A stretch of 64,000 bases of DNA from Ostrinia nubilalis (lineage: Eukaryota > Arthropoda > Insecta > Lepidoptera > Crambidae): contig NC_087098.1 of the NCBI RefSeq assembly GCF_963855985.1, forward strand, positions 10,808,501 through 10,872,500. The letters are read 5' to 3'. Each line of letters begins with the position of its first letter. The first letter of the stretch is position 1. A program made the translations under genes and the position numbers. The notes under the pieces are model-generated. The model was not told where the DNA came from. It saw only the letters and a list, made by a program, of their open reading frames with translations, and made no database searches. Positions 9,243 through 22,115 of the stretch are shown in pieces.

Positions 9243-12084
9243 TAACAAATATACCAAAAAAAATTAGTACACAGTAGGTATAACAATGTAATTAAAAACG
9301 TATCCAGATAACACAATATAGCGAATCTGCGGCACGTGGCTCATCAGTCTATAAATTGTATACTGATTAAATTTTCCAAGAACTGAGAATTCGAAAACAG
9401 AGACAAAGGGAAATGATACGTCACCACGCAGCAGGGTGTACAGTAGTCACTAAATATTCCGCACTCAACCCATCACTCGACAGCATATCAAGTTAATCAC
9501 TAAACGATCTTATGCAGTCGTAATAGGTGATATTTTGCAACAAAAAGGCACAGTCTGACGTGCTTGGGACTGTCCACGAACCGTAAATTCGCTGCCAAAT
9601 GGCCCCTAACGGTTTCCAGTCAGTGAAATGAAGGAAAACAGTCCTCGGCGCGTCCGCCCTGGTGCCATGAGAGATATATCGTCCGGCGGCGCGGTGTCAT
9701 GGTGGTACAAACACCCTATTACAGACGGTGGAGTTACACGAGTGTCAAAGGTCAAAATAGTCATTGGTAACTTACGTATTGTTTTTAGGAATTTTGACCA
9801 CTAGCTTCTAAAGATTTGACGCCTATTGTGTTTGCTGTAAATAACATCGATGATTAATAGGCATCGTTAGCGTAAAATACGAAATGTCATTAAAGAAAGG
9901 GTCGACAAACTTTATATTCTCGCATAAAAATATTTACAATTCACGACAGCTTGCATCTGCTTCCTAATTGTAACTCTATGATAAAAGTTACCCTTTAATC
10001 CGAGACGTCAAACAAATCCAATTTATCGATGATTTGCAGTGATAAATGATACGAGTGGTTTATATCAATTATTCGATTCTCCACTCGATTGTTTTATGTT
10101 TCAGTGCACATGGCTTTAATATTGTGAAATTAGGGGGAATGCGAGCAGCGAGCATGATATAAAATGGTAATGTAATCGCATGTCTGATTTTGTTTACCGA
10201 CGTGGTCATGTTTTTGATTAGAAGTACATACCTACATTTATTTTAAGAGGTGGCAAAAGTAATGGATTTGCACTTTTTTTTGCTTGTGACATGGAGCTTG
10301 ACCAGCAAGAGTGCAGGTACCTAACTCATACGTCTACAAGGCACACGGTTTTAACGTCGACAAGACTAATAATCGCGATTCAATTAGCTCTCAGCGCCAT
10401 CTCTTAGTAGCGCACGGAATCATTTGCACATTCATAACACACCCTCGTAAACCTAGAACTGGCCGCTTACTATTATTTTAAATAAACTTATTTAAGAGCT
10501 AGTTGAAACCGCGCTCAAAGGGAAACTTCGGTTCATAATCATAACAGAAAGTGCAGACAAGAAAATAGAAATGAACCCTCTAATTTGTACGTACGCCACT
10601 TAACGAGGAATGTTTTTTATTGAAAGTCTCTGTTCCGATTCACTTTGAACGACGCACTTTGAATACGAAATGACGAATGACGGGAATGCGAATTAAAGCA
10701 TCTACGTTTTTACGCGGATTTTCTTATGGCTTTGTGACGGATTTTCGTTTGAGCTAACTGTGAAGAGAAGGGTTTCGTTTTTTTTATGGAGATAATAGTA
10801 TAAAGTTAGTAAGTAAGTAACTACCTATCCTGAAGGCAATTGTATTCGAATTGTATTAAAATAATGTTTATTCATGCCTAGACGCGCATAATTCTTTTAA
10901 CATCTGCACGGATCAAGAAATATTTTAAATATTTGATACTTAAATATTTCTTTAACCCAATTAATTTACCCTTCATTTTACTACTCTACTCTTTAACTCT
11001 TTATGTTAATAATTTTATATTCTATATTTTTAATACAATAGGTACCTACCTACAACCTAAGTAGGTTCATGATTATAAATGTAAAAAGTTTGTTTACCTA
11101 AAATTTCGACTAAAAAACTTTACGAAAAGTAACAAACATTTCCTCACAAGATTTGCAAATATACCGACGGACACACAAACGTTACAGGAATGTACTGAGT
11201 TATTCCTACATTAGCATTCGCTGCCGTATCGGCTTTGTCGCGTGCAGTCAACAGCTTTTAGTAGGTTAGTTGCTACAGTATTTTTCAGGAAAGAAAACAA
11301 ACTAAAATCTATTTTGAATATCTAAGGGCTCGTTCCCACGGCAATCAAAAATCAAATCAAAGCTGGTTTTTTAAAAACAGAATGTTCGTATGAACGTTAA
11401 TATTAAAACACCTAGGTAACTAAATGGAAGTTTCCGTGGAAACAAACCATAGTTAAACAAACGCGTTGACGATTTGATAGAAATCAATTAGATTACTATT
11501 TAATTGATTTCCATTACCTTACTAGGTGTCGTAGAGTTTTAAAATTCAGCTAAGTATTGTAAAAATTAAACGAGATTAACATGTGATAGTACTTGGTGTT
11601 TCAGTGTTCCCGTATTTTCTTCCTGATTTAATTTTATAGACAAAACGCAAAAAGTAGTGGAGAGAACCGGTTTCAGGAGTTCTACTTAAATTTTAGTAGC
11701 ATGTAGCCCAATTCTTCATGACAAATGTACAGACTCGATTTTGATCTCTGAAAGCTTAGAAAAATTATATGCAAATTAAAAATCTAGCATGACCTCACCA
11801 TCATCCATAATTCTAAGCCTTACGTCCTGCTCCCCATGCAGCGAGTGTTATTATTTGCTTGAAAAGTTAAATAGCTTTCCTGGATTTTCTAACGGGCAAG
11901 AGTTAATCCCGTATAGGGACTGCATGTTCGATGCAAGTCGTTATAACTTTTATTGTTGATCGCGAGTTCACTTGGAGAGTTCGCATTGCTTTTTGAAGTG
12001 CCAAATAGGCAAATCATAGGTATTTCGGGTCGTGTGATCTGACATTTCTTCACTGGAACAAAGTTACAAACACATAGGGTGATC
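9243..12084. other. Unassigned spacer
   Basis: About 2.8 kb without a recognised gene. The block 9540-9740 is clearly GC-richer than its surroundings (GGCGCGTCCGCC, CGGCGGCGCGG) and has no open frame. At 11329-11446 the motifs GCTCGTTCCCACGG and CCGTGGAAACAAACC face each other and could be the eroded ends of a MITE. Confidence 0.4.
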
Positions 12085-12289
12085 GCTATAGTAATTAGCC
12101 AATACATAGTTATTGACCAACTTGCCTAAAATAAAAAGAAACAAGCCTAATGGAAGTTATTAAGAGAGGAAAAGAGACAAATATTTTTTCTGAGCAATAC
12201 GCAGTCCAATGTAGTAAATATTTTTCTCTCTTACTTATTAACAATCCAATATACATACCAATAACTATGTATAGGCTAATTACTATAGC
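12085..12289. mobile_element. MITE-like element with 31-bp inverted ends
   Basis: GCTATAGTAATTAGCC at 12085 is repeated inverted up to 12289. The arms match over 31 bp with one mismatch and are separated by ~143 bp of non-coding AT-rich DNA. No clear target duplication, so the superfamily is unknown. Confidence 0.5.
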
Positions 12290-12305
12290 AATAACCTTAC
12301 CTAAT

Positions 12306-12474
12306 GGCGAATATCGAGTGGCGACCACTGGCTGGAAGACATAGCGTGGGCAGGCCTCCTACTAGGTGGATCGACGATCTGGTAAAGGTCGCGGGCAACG
12401 CAGGACCATTCATTGTGGAAAACCTTGGGGGAGGTCTTTGTCCAGCAGTGGACGTCATTTGGCTGAAACGAATA
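12306..12474 (+). mobile_element. RTE-like LINE, 5'-truncated copy
   Basis: Carries the GRPPTRWIDDLVKVAG-type C-terminal region and the TTGGCTGAAACGAA tail. Flanked by the 8-bp direct repeat TACCTAAT (12298-12305 and 12475-12482). The translated frame is broken by indels relative to intact copies. Confidence 0.75.
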
Positions 12475-12547
12475 TACCTAATTGAGTTGACAGAGAAAGA
12501 TACAATACCTATTTGTCTGTCATTCATTGAAGTTGAGGTTGAAGTGA

Positions 12548-12605
12548 TTTTTTTTATCCACAACGAAGAAGCTCATGGCCGAAGGTGGAAGCGTATTTCA
12601 CCCGG
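12548..12605 (-). repeat. Retroposon 3'-end fragment with A-tail
   Basis: The minus strand repeats the 1640-1720 fragment (CTTCCACCTTCGGCC ... CGTTGTGGAT plus A-run) but lacks the central ~30 bp. Confidence 0.5.
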
Positions 12606-12811
12606 AATCCTCAACCACGGAGGAACTGGCTATTTTACCTCTGTCTTATATCTGAACACATAATAAATAAGTGAACTAATAAACGATGTTATATTTCAAG
12701 ATCCAATGATATTTACATGAGTGAGCATTCACCCGAGTGACGCATCTGATTCTCCTTAAAAACATGGAAAGAAGAACTTAAAATCTGTACCATTTATTTA
12801 ATAACATTTAA

Positions 12812-12928
12812 GGCTCAGTTGCACCACCTAATTTTGACCGTAACTTTGACGATAACCGGTGGTTTTGTTTGGAATTTGACACATTTTTGACGTTTGTCAA
12901 AGTTAAAGTAAGATGGTGCAACCCAGCC
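12812..12928. mobile_element. TAA-flanked MITE, copy 1 of a tandem pair
   Basis: Inverted ends GGCTCAGTTGCACCA and GGCTGGGTTGCACCA, 117 bp, flanked by TAA at 12809-12811 and 12929-12931. A 3-bp TWA duplication suggests PIF/Harbinger mobilisation. Non-coding. Confidence 0.68.
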
Positions 12929-12931
12929 TAA

Positions 12932-13045
12932 GACTGAATTGCATCATCTTACTTTAACACTAACTATAACCATAACCAGTGTTTTTGGATGGAGTTTAGC
13001 AGACTTTTGACGTTTGTTATAGTTAAGGTAACATGGTGCCCAGCC
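12932..13045. mobile_element. TAA-flanked MITE, copy 2 of a tandem pair
   Basis: A 114-bp relative of the preceding element in the same orientation, bordered by TAA at 12929-12931 (shared with copy 1) and 13046-13048. More diverged at its left end (GACTGAATTGCATCA). A third copy is at 62561-62671. Confidence 0.65.
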
Positions 13046-13048
13046 TAA

Positions 13049-15017
13049 ATCCCACTTATACAACACATGAAATTAAAGCTTAATATTTGTATCCCTGTAA
13101 TTGAAGTCTATGAAAACTGAATACTATGAAGATTACGTGCGACTAACCCTATGAAGTCACGATCACGTCATCTTTTAATCAATCGCATTTTCTTTCAATA
13201 AACATTGAAAGCTTTCTGTCATTAACTAATCTGGGACACCTTCATAAAAGGATGACGTCACGGATTGCACAATGCACATAATCCTTGCCTAGTGCGTCAA
13301 CGAGATAAATGAAGTAGGCCACTCTGACATTAGCTGGGTTATCGTCAATTTGCCACAAAGTCATACTTTTAAGTTTCGTTTACATTGAATGTGAATCCGT
13401 CAAAAACTTTAATAAGTAGGTACCTACGCGTCAATGCCCCGTGACGAGTTGACTCTATGGTAAAAGCCCCATTAGCCAATTAATGAAGAAGGTATTGTAT
13501 CTGCTAAAAAAAGGTACATGGTAGCAATCCCGTCAGTAATAATATCTAAGATAGTGACCATGAAACTTGAAAACGATATATTGTATCTGCTACCTCTACT
13601 TACCCTTTCTTGACTTTGACCCTTCATAGGTAACCGAAATTATTTTGGACATCTAAAAGTTGCAAAGTTTGTATGACTTATGACAATAAATGGTCATTGT
13701 TTAATGGTTCAAGTATAAACTACCGAACTGATAACATCTAGGTAATGATTTTGATAAATAGGTAGGTACTAATAAATAGCCGTTCAATAACTGAGACGAT
13801 ATTAATATTAAAATAATGCGCGTCCCAGCAGTACGACGTCATTAAAAACGTTACACTTCAAAATATTATAAAACAAATTATCCACACCGAATGATTACGT
13901 AATTGATTTAGAATCTACACCGATACGTATCGATGTCAGCCCTCTAAAAATGTAATTCAACGTGCGTCGACAGTCAAAAAACCCATTAAAATTCTGAAAT
14001 TGCCGTGAACACCATTATTTCTTTGGCCTTTGATCAATCAAGTAACTGAAGACTAACCCAATTATGGAAATATTGAATCAAGCAAAACAAATTACCCGTC
14101 TTTGATAAGATAATTATTAAATATAATTATTGTTTCGTCACGGCGAACCCTTGGATTCTTTTGTGGTTGTGGAAGGTTTCGAAGGTACAAGCTGTTAGAA
14201 CAATATTTTATATAATATCGATTTGGGAATTAATGTAAAAATCATGGTCTATTTTTTATCACGTAATCATTAAGTTAGTAGATCTTTGTTTGTTGTGTGA
14301 TTATTTGTACCATTACCTAACTTAGGGAGCTATCACATTACTTATTACATAATATCTGAAAGCAGTGGAGTAAGACTTAAGAAAACCTTGAATTATAAAA
14401 GTACGGTACCTAATCTTTTTTAACTCCAAAGTTTGACGTGTCTTTCTGTATTTATATATCTATCTGTTCTTATCACTTTATTTTTTTATTCGTGGGATAA
14501 AATTACAAAAGTAACAAGTAACCTAAGAATTGAAATAACTAGAGAAACTGTATCTTCAGAAAAGATTACTAATCCATTGTTCTACTAAACCATTTATTAC
14601 TTTACAAAACAATACATCGTATTATTCGGCTAAGCGACAATTCGTACATCAAGTCTCATTACGCAGCGTTGACATAAAATTGGTGTAGAAGGCACCTAAT
14701 TGGCAGGCAGTATGAAATTGAACAAGACAAAACCTTTTGGACACAAAGAGATATTACTCGAGACTGTCGCGGCGAGTTAACTGTAGAAGAATAGAAAGTA
14801 ACTAGTTGAAAACCTAGAGTGTATTGCAAGCATGTTGACACACTATGCCGCAGTAGCACCGCTTGCAATAGCATTTCTTAGATTTGTATGGGACCTTACA
14901 TAGTAAGCTGATGCGTTTCATGTCAGTGTGTAAACGGTCTGGCTCGCTCTATCAAAATCGTCGACTTCAGTTATTTTTTAAGGCAATTAAGCAATTTGTA
15001 AATACAAAATATTAATA
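13049..15017. other. Unassigned spacer with one 34-bp dispersed repeat
   Basis: No gene seen. Positions 13511-13544 are a perfect inverted match to 36044-36077, marking a dispersed repeat of unknown class. Confidence 0.45.
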
Positions 15018-15156
15018 ATCCCGCTAACCCCTCGTGCTAAGCTAAATATGCTTGTGGGTTCACCACAAATGTCAACGACGGCGTGGATCAAACTCGCGTT
15101 CCTCGGATCACCAGTCGACTAGTCGGACCCCTTCACCGTTCGGCTATCGTAGCTTC
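15018..15156 (-). mobile_element. tRNA-derived SINE
   Basis: Minus-strand A box GATAGCCGAACGG (plus 15137-15149) and a B-box region GAGTTTGATCC (about 15082-15095), followed by a body ending CGAGGGGTTAGCGGG. It shares this architecture and sequence with 20048-20198. The B box has drifted and no tRNA fold is intact. Confidence 0.65.
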
Positions 15157-15747
15157 AATTTAATTAGTACAATCTCTATTTAGAAATTAATTCCACACCA
15201 TGATGAATGCTGTACTTATGGTAACGCAGCATTCCTTTCATACCCAAACTTACACGTGCAACATAGTAAGACAACAAACTTTCATGCATGTTGGGCCTCT
15301 TCTATGCTCTTCTCACACACACCCTGAGACTGTCAAGGCCTAATTATCGCGAATGACGATACACAGCTACAGGGAATTCTCCAAAAATTTTATCGAGTTA
15401 AAGAGAATTTATACGTATTTGCTCCAAAATTCTTTTGTTCTTCGAAATTAGGAACGAAAGTTACGATATAATTACGCGTGTCGTATAATTATGTTGTTGC
15501 TTCATTAAAAGTATTACGTTTGAAATTAACTTCTAAATTCTATGGATGAATAAATTATCATTCCAAATCTTCTTGAACAACATGTAGGTCATTGTAGGTA
15601 CTTATGAGAAAAAATAAATCAGCCTAAGTACTTACGAATAGGTAATTGGTAGATTTGTGCTACTGGATTACATTTTCAGTCATTGCTTAATCTAAAAAGT
15701 AAATAATTATTACTTTGAAAATAGATGAATGAATACTGTCTTTATCG
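15157..15747. other. Unassigned spacer
   Basis: AT-rich, no recognised feature. Confidence 0.45.
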
Positions 15748-15855
15748 CAGGGGATGACCAAGAAAGAGATGGTGTGACAATCAAGAAGGAGTGGCAAACG
15801 TTGACATAGTAAATAAAGGCTCTAGGAGAGATTTTTGCCCAACAGTGGGAAACTA
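15748..15855 (+). mobile_element. Diverged RTE-like LINE 3' remnant
   Basis: Fragments resemble RTE C-terminal parts (PRKRWCDN-like, then LGEIFAQQWET), but no duplication or tail is readable. It is more eroded than the other copies. Confidence 0.4.
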
Positions 15856-17378
15856 TGTGCGTAACTAGCGCTTAAAACTATGTTACCTACTCTTATTATT
15901 TTTATAAAATAATACTTTATTTACGGTTTAATATAGAATATCTAATTCTAATTTTAGCATTAGCAAAACGTAACGCTACAAATAAATACGCTTAGTAGTT
16001 AATTAACCATAGCATTTCAAAAAAGTTGAATAGGAAAAAAGTAATTGAAATGTCTTTTCTGAAGCTTTTTGTACAAATAAGCGGATTATTTATAAATTTT
16101 CGGTCAGAGCCGTTACTTGAGTCGCACCGATAGCTATGAATAGCAGACAAAGGGAACTCTGAAACGAAGTGGAAAACAGTTTAAGTGAATTAATTCAATA
16201 CCGTCTGCGGCAAATCTTGTTCATGGCGGTCTAGATACTGGCTATGAAATAATTAATGCAACTTCATAAGTTTAAGCAAGTAGATAATTTGTATTCTGTT
16301 CATAATTTAAATTATAAGTTTATGTAATTAATTTACTCTAATTCTTATCTCTAGTTTTTTAACCAAAGACTGTCTAGGGCGAGTGCAAAAGTGCATCATT
16401 TGGCTTTAGAAAAAATATTATACTAGTGGAACTCGCAAGATCTTGAAAATATTATAGTTTTAAAGATCAATAATTGATTAGTCTTATTATGGGAAAGTAT
16501 TGATTAAATCCGTTTGTTTTCACCTTAAGCCACATTGAGGATGAACATTTAAAAAACTCATCATCCTTTCTGTTATCAATTTGCCACTGAAAAACAGTTA
16601 CCGAATTTGAAGATAGTCGTAAAATATTCAATAACATTGTATTCACTTAGCGTGTTTATATTGTGTAAACAAAATATGAAAGAGTTATTTGTATAGGTAC
16701 TTCAATTGTTTATTTTATTTCGACTCCATAGCATTTATTGCTTTCAAAATGCAACTCGGAAACCTTTCGTTCACTTTAGAATTCCAGACAACTTGTTCCT
16801 GCATACATTTCGCGTTGCATGATCAATTTCACGTTTTGTTCAAGAACATGCAACTTAAATTACCATAAAAATTTAAAGTCTAGTTAAAGTCCGACGTTGG
16901 ATCACGAACAGCCTTGTTTTATAAATATTTGTTATTAAACTAACTAACAATGTGTGCTTGAAACCGTTGCACTGTTGTTGTGCTTTTTAAATAGATAGGT
17001 AGTTTATTGTAACTACTTTATAATACATTCAACTGACAATCAGTTAGGACTCAGGAACAAAATAGTGAAATGGTAAAAACAGCGGTCTTATCATAATAAA
17101 AGGATCTCTTCCAAAAGATACGAGTATGAGACGATAGTGACTTATCACATACCTACCAAAGAACATCTTAATCATAATTTTATGCAGTTTAAAATAATTT
17201 ACTTACCATAACATTTGTACATTTAAGTACATAGGAACCTAGTTACTATCTACAGATATTGTTACTAGTGACCGGCATATAAAAAAATGACGTAGCATGT
17301 CTGACGGCGTCATTATTGGCATAGTTTTACCCTATAAAAATATGACATTTTGCGTCATCTATATAAAAAAGCAGCAAA
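15856..17378. other. Unassigned spacer
   Basis: About 1.5 kb, AT-rich, without a recognised gene or repeat. Confidence 0.45.
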
Positions 17379-17498
17379 GTTCTGGAGTGGAGGCCACGTA
17401 GGTACCGGAAAGCGTAGCGTAGGACGTAGCAGGCCACCAACCGGCCATTGTGGCCTATGTTCAGCAGTGGACGACCTATGGCTGAAATGATGATGATA
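17379..17498 (+). mobile_element. RTE-like LINE, 5'-truncated copy (ATG-tailed)
   Basis: Begins at GTTCTGGAGTGGAGGCC and ends GGCTGAAATGATGATGATA. The flanks ATAAAAAAGCAG and ATAAAAAGCTG could be an eroded target duplication. It belongs to the ATG-tailed subfamily. Confidence 0.68.
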
Positions 17499-18452
17499 AA
17501 TAAAAAGCTGACCGTTACTAAATTTTTTGATAGCGTAAATTATTTTATCGATCTTGATAATTTTATCAAACTATGTTGTCTCTACAGGAAGATTGTCCCA
17601 TTTTTACTTATCTCTTACTTAGTTATCAGCGTTCATTTATCTCGACTTACATGGTGAACTAAATTTCTGTTTATGTTCAAAATGAGCTCGCCTAATTTGG
17701 CTTGCTTGGGCCAAATGTCGACACTGCATAGAGATGTATGAGCTGGTTAATTTAACTATCGATAAATACAGTTTTATACTTATTTACAAAATGATTAAAA
17801 GTTAGTGCGGTGTGGTGTATTGAAACAGAAAAAAAATACTATTCCATGTCGATTCATTTACTTCTTCAAATGACAGTGTTAGGAGTCATTAATTAGTTTG
17901 ATACAATTTTGTCATTTTATTCGCAGATACAAGACTAAAATCACGTAAACCAAACTTTCATATAAACCTACTTTCTACACCGCCAATATTTAGATCTTGC
18001 GTAACTATACAATCAAATCAATACAATACAATCACTTATTGCTCCGCAAAGAGAGATAATTATTTTTTATCCGTTTTCAAAGATAATTTTTTTTTTGAAC
18101 AAGATCTTCAAGGGTCGATTTATCGATAAACTTTTTGCCGACACTTCAACATCTCTACCCACCGTAATACTCCCGAGATGCATGCAGGTCATTAGAGGTG
18201 TCAGCCAAACGAATTCACGGAATCACCGGCTTAATGACACCAATGTCTATGAATAGTGAATAGTTTACCCAATATTATGTAAACAGCGGTTTTATTAGCG
18301 CATTAGTGTGAGAACTCCAAGTGGCGTAAGCGCATTCCTCTGGAAATGTGATCTAGATTATGTTTGATGGTAACATTGTGTGAATGCTTCAGCTCGGATT
18401 AATATGTAGCTTTCGGAAGCCAATTAACAATTTGTAACACAAACATTATAGA
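17499..18452. other. Unassigned spacer
   Basis: Nothing beyond short chance frames. Confidence 0.45.
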
Positions 18453-18598
18453 CTAGCTTTTGCCTACGGTTTCGCCAGCCTGAAATTCAGAATGATTTTA
18501 ATCTAATGTAAAAGAATATAAAGTTTTATCGAAATCTGTAGAGTAGTTTTTGCGTACGAGAGTAAAAAACATACATCCTTACAAACTTCAGGATAACA
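18453..18598 (-). mobile_element. Diverged Helitron 3' part
   Basis: On the minus strand a degraded hairpin region (GGCGAAACCGTAGGCAAAAG) runs into CTAG at 18453-18456. The 5' TC head is not recognisable, so the right boundary is approximate. Confidence 0.45.
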
Positions 18599-20047
18599 AA
18601 AAATCACTACAAATCTTCTCACCCCTTCTTTAATAATACCCCTATTAAATAAAAAGTAGGTACACACGCGTTGAACACTTTTTTTAAAATACGTTTAGCA
18701 TGAAATGTCATTTAAACTTCTGTTTAACGCGTATGTAACTTTTTATGAGTAGAGAGTTAAATATTTGGTTCAATATGTTTTGTTGAGATGGCTGTATGTC
18801 ATTCATCACCTACAATTTATAGTGAAAGTTATTACAGTCATGTAGAAATGTTATGAGGTGATACATTACAAAGATTTGGTTACACTAAAAATCTTGATAG
18901 ATATGAGCTAATAAAGTTTTAGGTCCTTCATAAAAACGCCGTAAAATTTGTACAATTTCAACTTTACGAGGAAATCGAAATTAATAACCATAAATGCATC
19001 TTCTTTCAAGACAGACGTAAACTATAAAATAACATCAACCAACCGTTGACTTAAGAACTGAATAGTATCTATTTTTATTTAATTAGGAGACAAAACTATC
19101 ATCGCTAACGAAGGATCGCTAAAAGAAAAACTATGAACGCTATTTTTCATAACTCTGTTGAAAACTGGACGTTCTAATTAAGCATCTATATTTATACGAA
19201 TACTGTGCCCAAGAGTGTTATTTCTGGTGAAGAAAGAGGTTCCGTATCCAGAAGAAAGTGCTATTATTAAAACCAATTAACTTAAAAGCAATGCAACCTT
19301 CTTTATCTTGAGCGAATCTTAAGTAAGTAGTGAAAAAATCAGCCAGCAAATAAGTGTTCACAAAAAAATGTATTATCTGATACTACTACATAATTATACA
19401 AATACACGCTGCATTGCTTAGTACTACATGAAGTATATTTTAACATTTCAGATTTTTAATCCAGCTGAACTCTTTTGCATATAATTATTACTTGCCTATT
19501 TATTTGAATACATTTCCCGCTTACTTATTTATACAATAACCAAACTTGGATTTATCAAAAATATAACGTGTATTTTTGTAACGGATCCCCAAAAATAACA
19601 ACCTAATTTCACAAAGTAACAGAGTATTATAGCTTCCGGGAATCGGCTTGTTAGTGATCGTAATGGTCTCTAACATCGTATGGAATGTTAACATCGCTTT
19701 TCTCTCTTCCAAACTTTTCTTTTTATTACATCAAAAGTTTCTTCTCATAATGAGATCGCCGTGGATTTTTTAGCGGAGTCAAACAAAGCCGCGCTATGAG
19801 GAACCGGGTTCACTGGGAATAGCTCGCTTTGAAAGTTTAAAATGACGTTTACAAATAAGAATTACAATTTCACTTCAACTTATGGTTTCTAATAGGGATA
19901 ATCTTTTAATAATTGGCAGATAATACTTTTTTGAACAAAAGTCGTAACAAGAATACTTTTTTATCCCAGAAAATAGCCTGTCCACCATACGCCGCCGGGA
20001 ACGGTAGTTTTTTTAATTATTAGTTTTTTTGCACAAATTACTAATAG
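18599..20047. other. Unassigned spacer
   Basis: No gene, repeat or RNA recognised in about 1.4 kb. Confidence 0.45.
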
Positions 20048-20198
20048 TTCCGTTAGCCCCTCGTACTACCTAAGATAAATATGCTTGTGTCACGAGTGGG
20101 TTCCACAAATAGTCGAACGCGGCGGGATTCATACCCGCGTTCCCCAGATCACGAGTGTACCAGTCCGACGCCTTCGCCGTTCGGCTATCGTGGCATCA
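20048..20198 (-). mobile_element. tRNA-derived SINE
   Basis: On the minus strand: A box GATAGCCGAACGGCG (plus ~20178-20190), B box GGGTATGAATCCCGCC (plus 20123-20138), then a body ending CGAGGGGCTAACGGAAC. The internal polymerase III promoter is better preserved than in the 15 kb copy. The 80-nt tRNA-like head lacks a matching acceptor stem, so this is a SINE and not a tRNA gene. Confidence 0.7.
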
Positions 20199-20202
20199 AA
20201 AG

Positions 20203-22081
20203 GTTATGTGGGGCTTGAGTCTACTAAAACCTGGAGTTATCTACCGCATAGTGGTCGACAGTTCCGACTCGGTACCTTGGGTACTAGAAATGACCAAGTC
20301 GCCTTCTGCATAACAAATCCCTATAACAACTCTTTAACCATAAATAACAATGCAACTACGACTTCAAGCACCCAATCTTCCTTGTCACATCTATATGGAA
20401 ATTGGTTTTATGGGTACTTATAGGGCAGTTCCATTAGCTACGTTATCGATCTCGAGAGATACAAGCGAAACCCCAGTACGGAACATGGTCGATAAATCCA
20501 CGGGCCCCTTGCAACGCCCACCGCATTCATCTAACCCTACCCTCCCTAGTGCATTTCAAGTAAACACAATGACCTCAGCCTAAACAAATAGAAGGAAAGT
20601 CGAACTAATTCATTAAGTAACAAAACAATGAAAAAGATAAATGGGATTACCACAGACATTGGTGAAGTATAGACAAATTCCACTAAGTGCTACGATTTTC
20701 GGAATTTTTATAAGCAAATTGTTACAAGGAAAAAAAATGTGCGGCCAATTTTTTTGTCAAAGTACCATAGATTACTATCCATAAAGTTTATAGAGCTACA
20801 ATTAAGTTAGCTTAAATTGTTAAAAACTGTTACTTTAAGAAAGTATTGAATCAGTTGGTCAAAAAATGCATAGTTTTTGCAAAAGTAAAAAAGTCCAGAA
20901 TTCGGCATTTTTGCACGTGTTGTCAACAAGCACAACTACGTCATGCCTTGCAATTTAAATGTCTATTTCTACTGAGCTACTGCCCTAACATAAAAACAAA
21001 AATACCATTATATTCATCAAAGAATGCTAAATAATAAAAGCAGACACAAATGAGATTACATTTAAATAAAGGGCAATTCTTCTGGTTTGGGAACAAATAC
21101 GTTTACTGCAAAAGACCGCGCATAAGTCCGCCATTGTCTGTCGGATAAAAAAGGTACACAAGACGGTAAACCTCTGTAATCTCTTTACTTACAACAAATC
21201 TCTTTTGACCTATCATTTTGGACGAAGCAACGGTATTTATAGATAACTACGATTTATTGGTCAAACACGGTCTGTTTGGTTTGAAGTAAAGCAATAAATG
21301 TTATAGTTTAAGCACGAACTTTTTATAAAAGTTGAGTATATAGCTATTTTCCTACTTATTTAGATGTGAAAGACTTTTGAGGATGCATGTATCACAAAAC
21401 TATTGAATGAATTTTCATAAAATTTTACATTTATTGTTGTTGAAATAATTAATAACGATATTGAGATAATTAGCCAAAATACAACAATGATACGTAAAGT
21501 AGGCCTTTCTGTTGACAAACTGAATCGCTCTGGCAAAAGCTAAGTACTTACCTATTTTGTAATACGAGTATTTACATATAGCCGTAATGTTTTGTTTGTT
21601 TACAATTATCTGTCTAACAACACAACGACTCTTCTATCAAATGAGAAACAAAAATTCATTTGTGAACGTATGTAATTAAAAATATAATGTAAAGCACAAC
21701 TCCCTAACTGCTACTGCGTCCATAAATAGGAAACTATAAATTAAATCCATTAAACCGAACGCCACTCATTTCTTACTGAGCGAACGCGCACTCAAATTCA
21801 ATGTAAAATATGAGCAAGAGCCAAATAAAGTTGCTGCAGTTTGTAAACACTTTGTCATAATGACAGCCGGTTGATATCTACAAAACGATGTGGTGGCGCC
21901 AAAGTATTAAGTTACAATCCGGTGAAGAACAAATCGTGGTTAAAACCCAAGGAGATAAGCCATTTCACTTCAAAATTAAGACGTCCCGCCTGGCAGTTTT
22001 AATACTGGACTACTCGTACTACTCATGTCAGAAATCGAGGTTTCGTTGCCTGCACAAGATCAACATTTGAACGTATCTGTT
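20203..22081. other. Unassigned spacer
   Basis: About 1.9 kb without recognised features. The 60-codon frame at 21888-22070 has no family resemblance and looks like chance. Confidence 0.45.
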
Positions 22082-22115
22082 TTTACCCGACTACGCCAGA
22101 CGGAGAGTTATGTTT
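22082..22115 (+). repeat. Short dispersed repeat (copy at 60940)
   Basis: TTTACCCGACTACGCCAGA... recurs with few changes at 60940-60974 in the same orientation. I have seen this motif type as a common lepidopteran repeat scrap; its class is unknown. Confidence 0.45.

Noticed and set aside
12304..12663. 119-codon frame rich in basic residues
   Set aside because: It joins an RTE remnant (frame-shifted) to unrelated flank and an antisense retroposon end; not a host gene.
20085..20583. Overlapping open frames at 20.1-20.6 kb
   Set aside because: The first starts inside a SINE and neither shows a domain; composition suggests chance openness.
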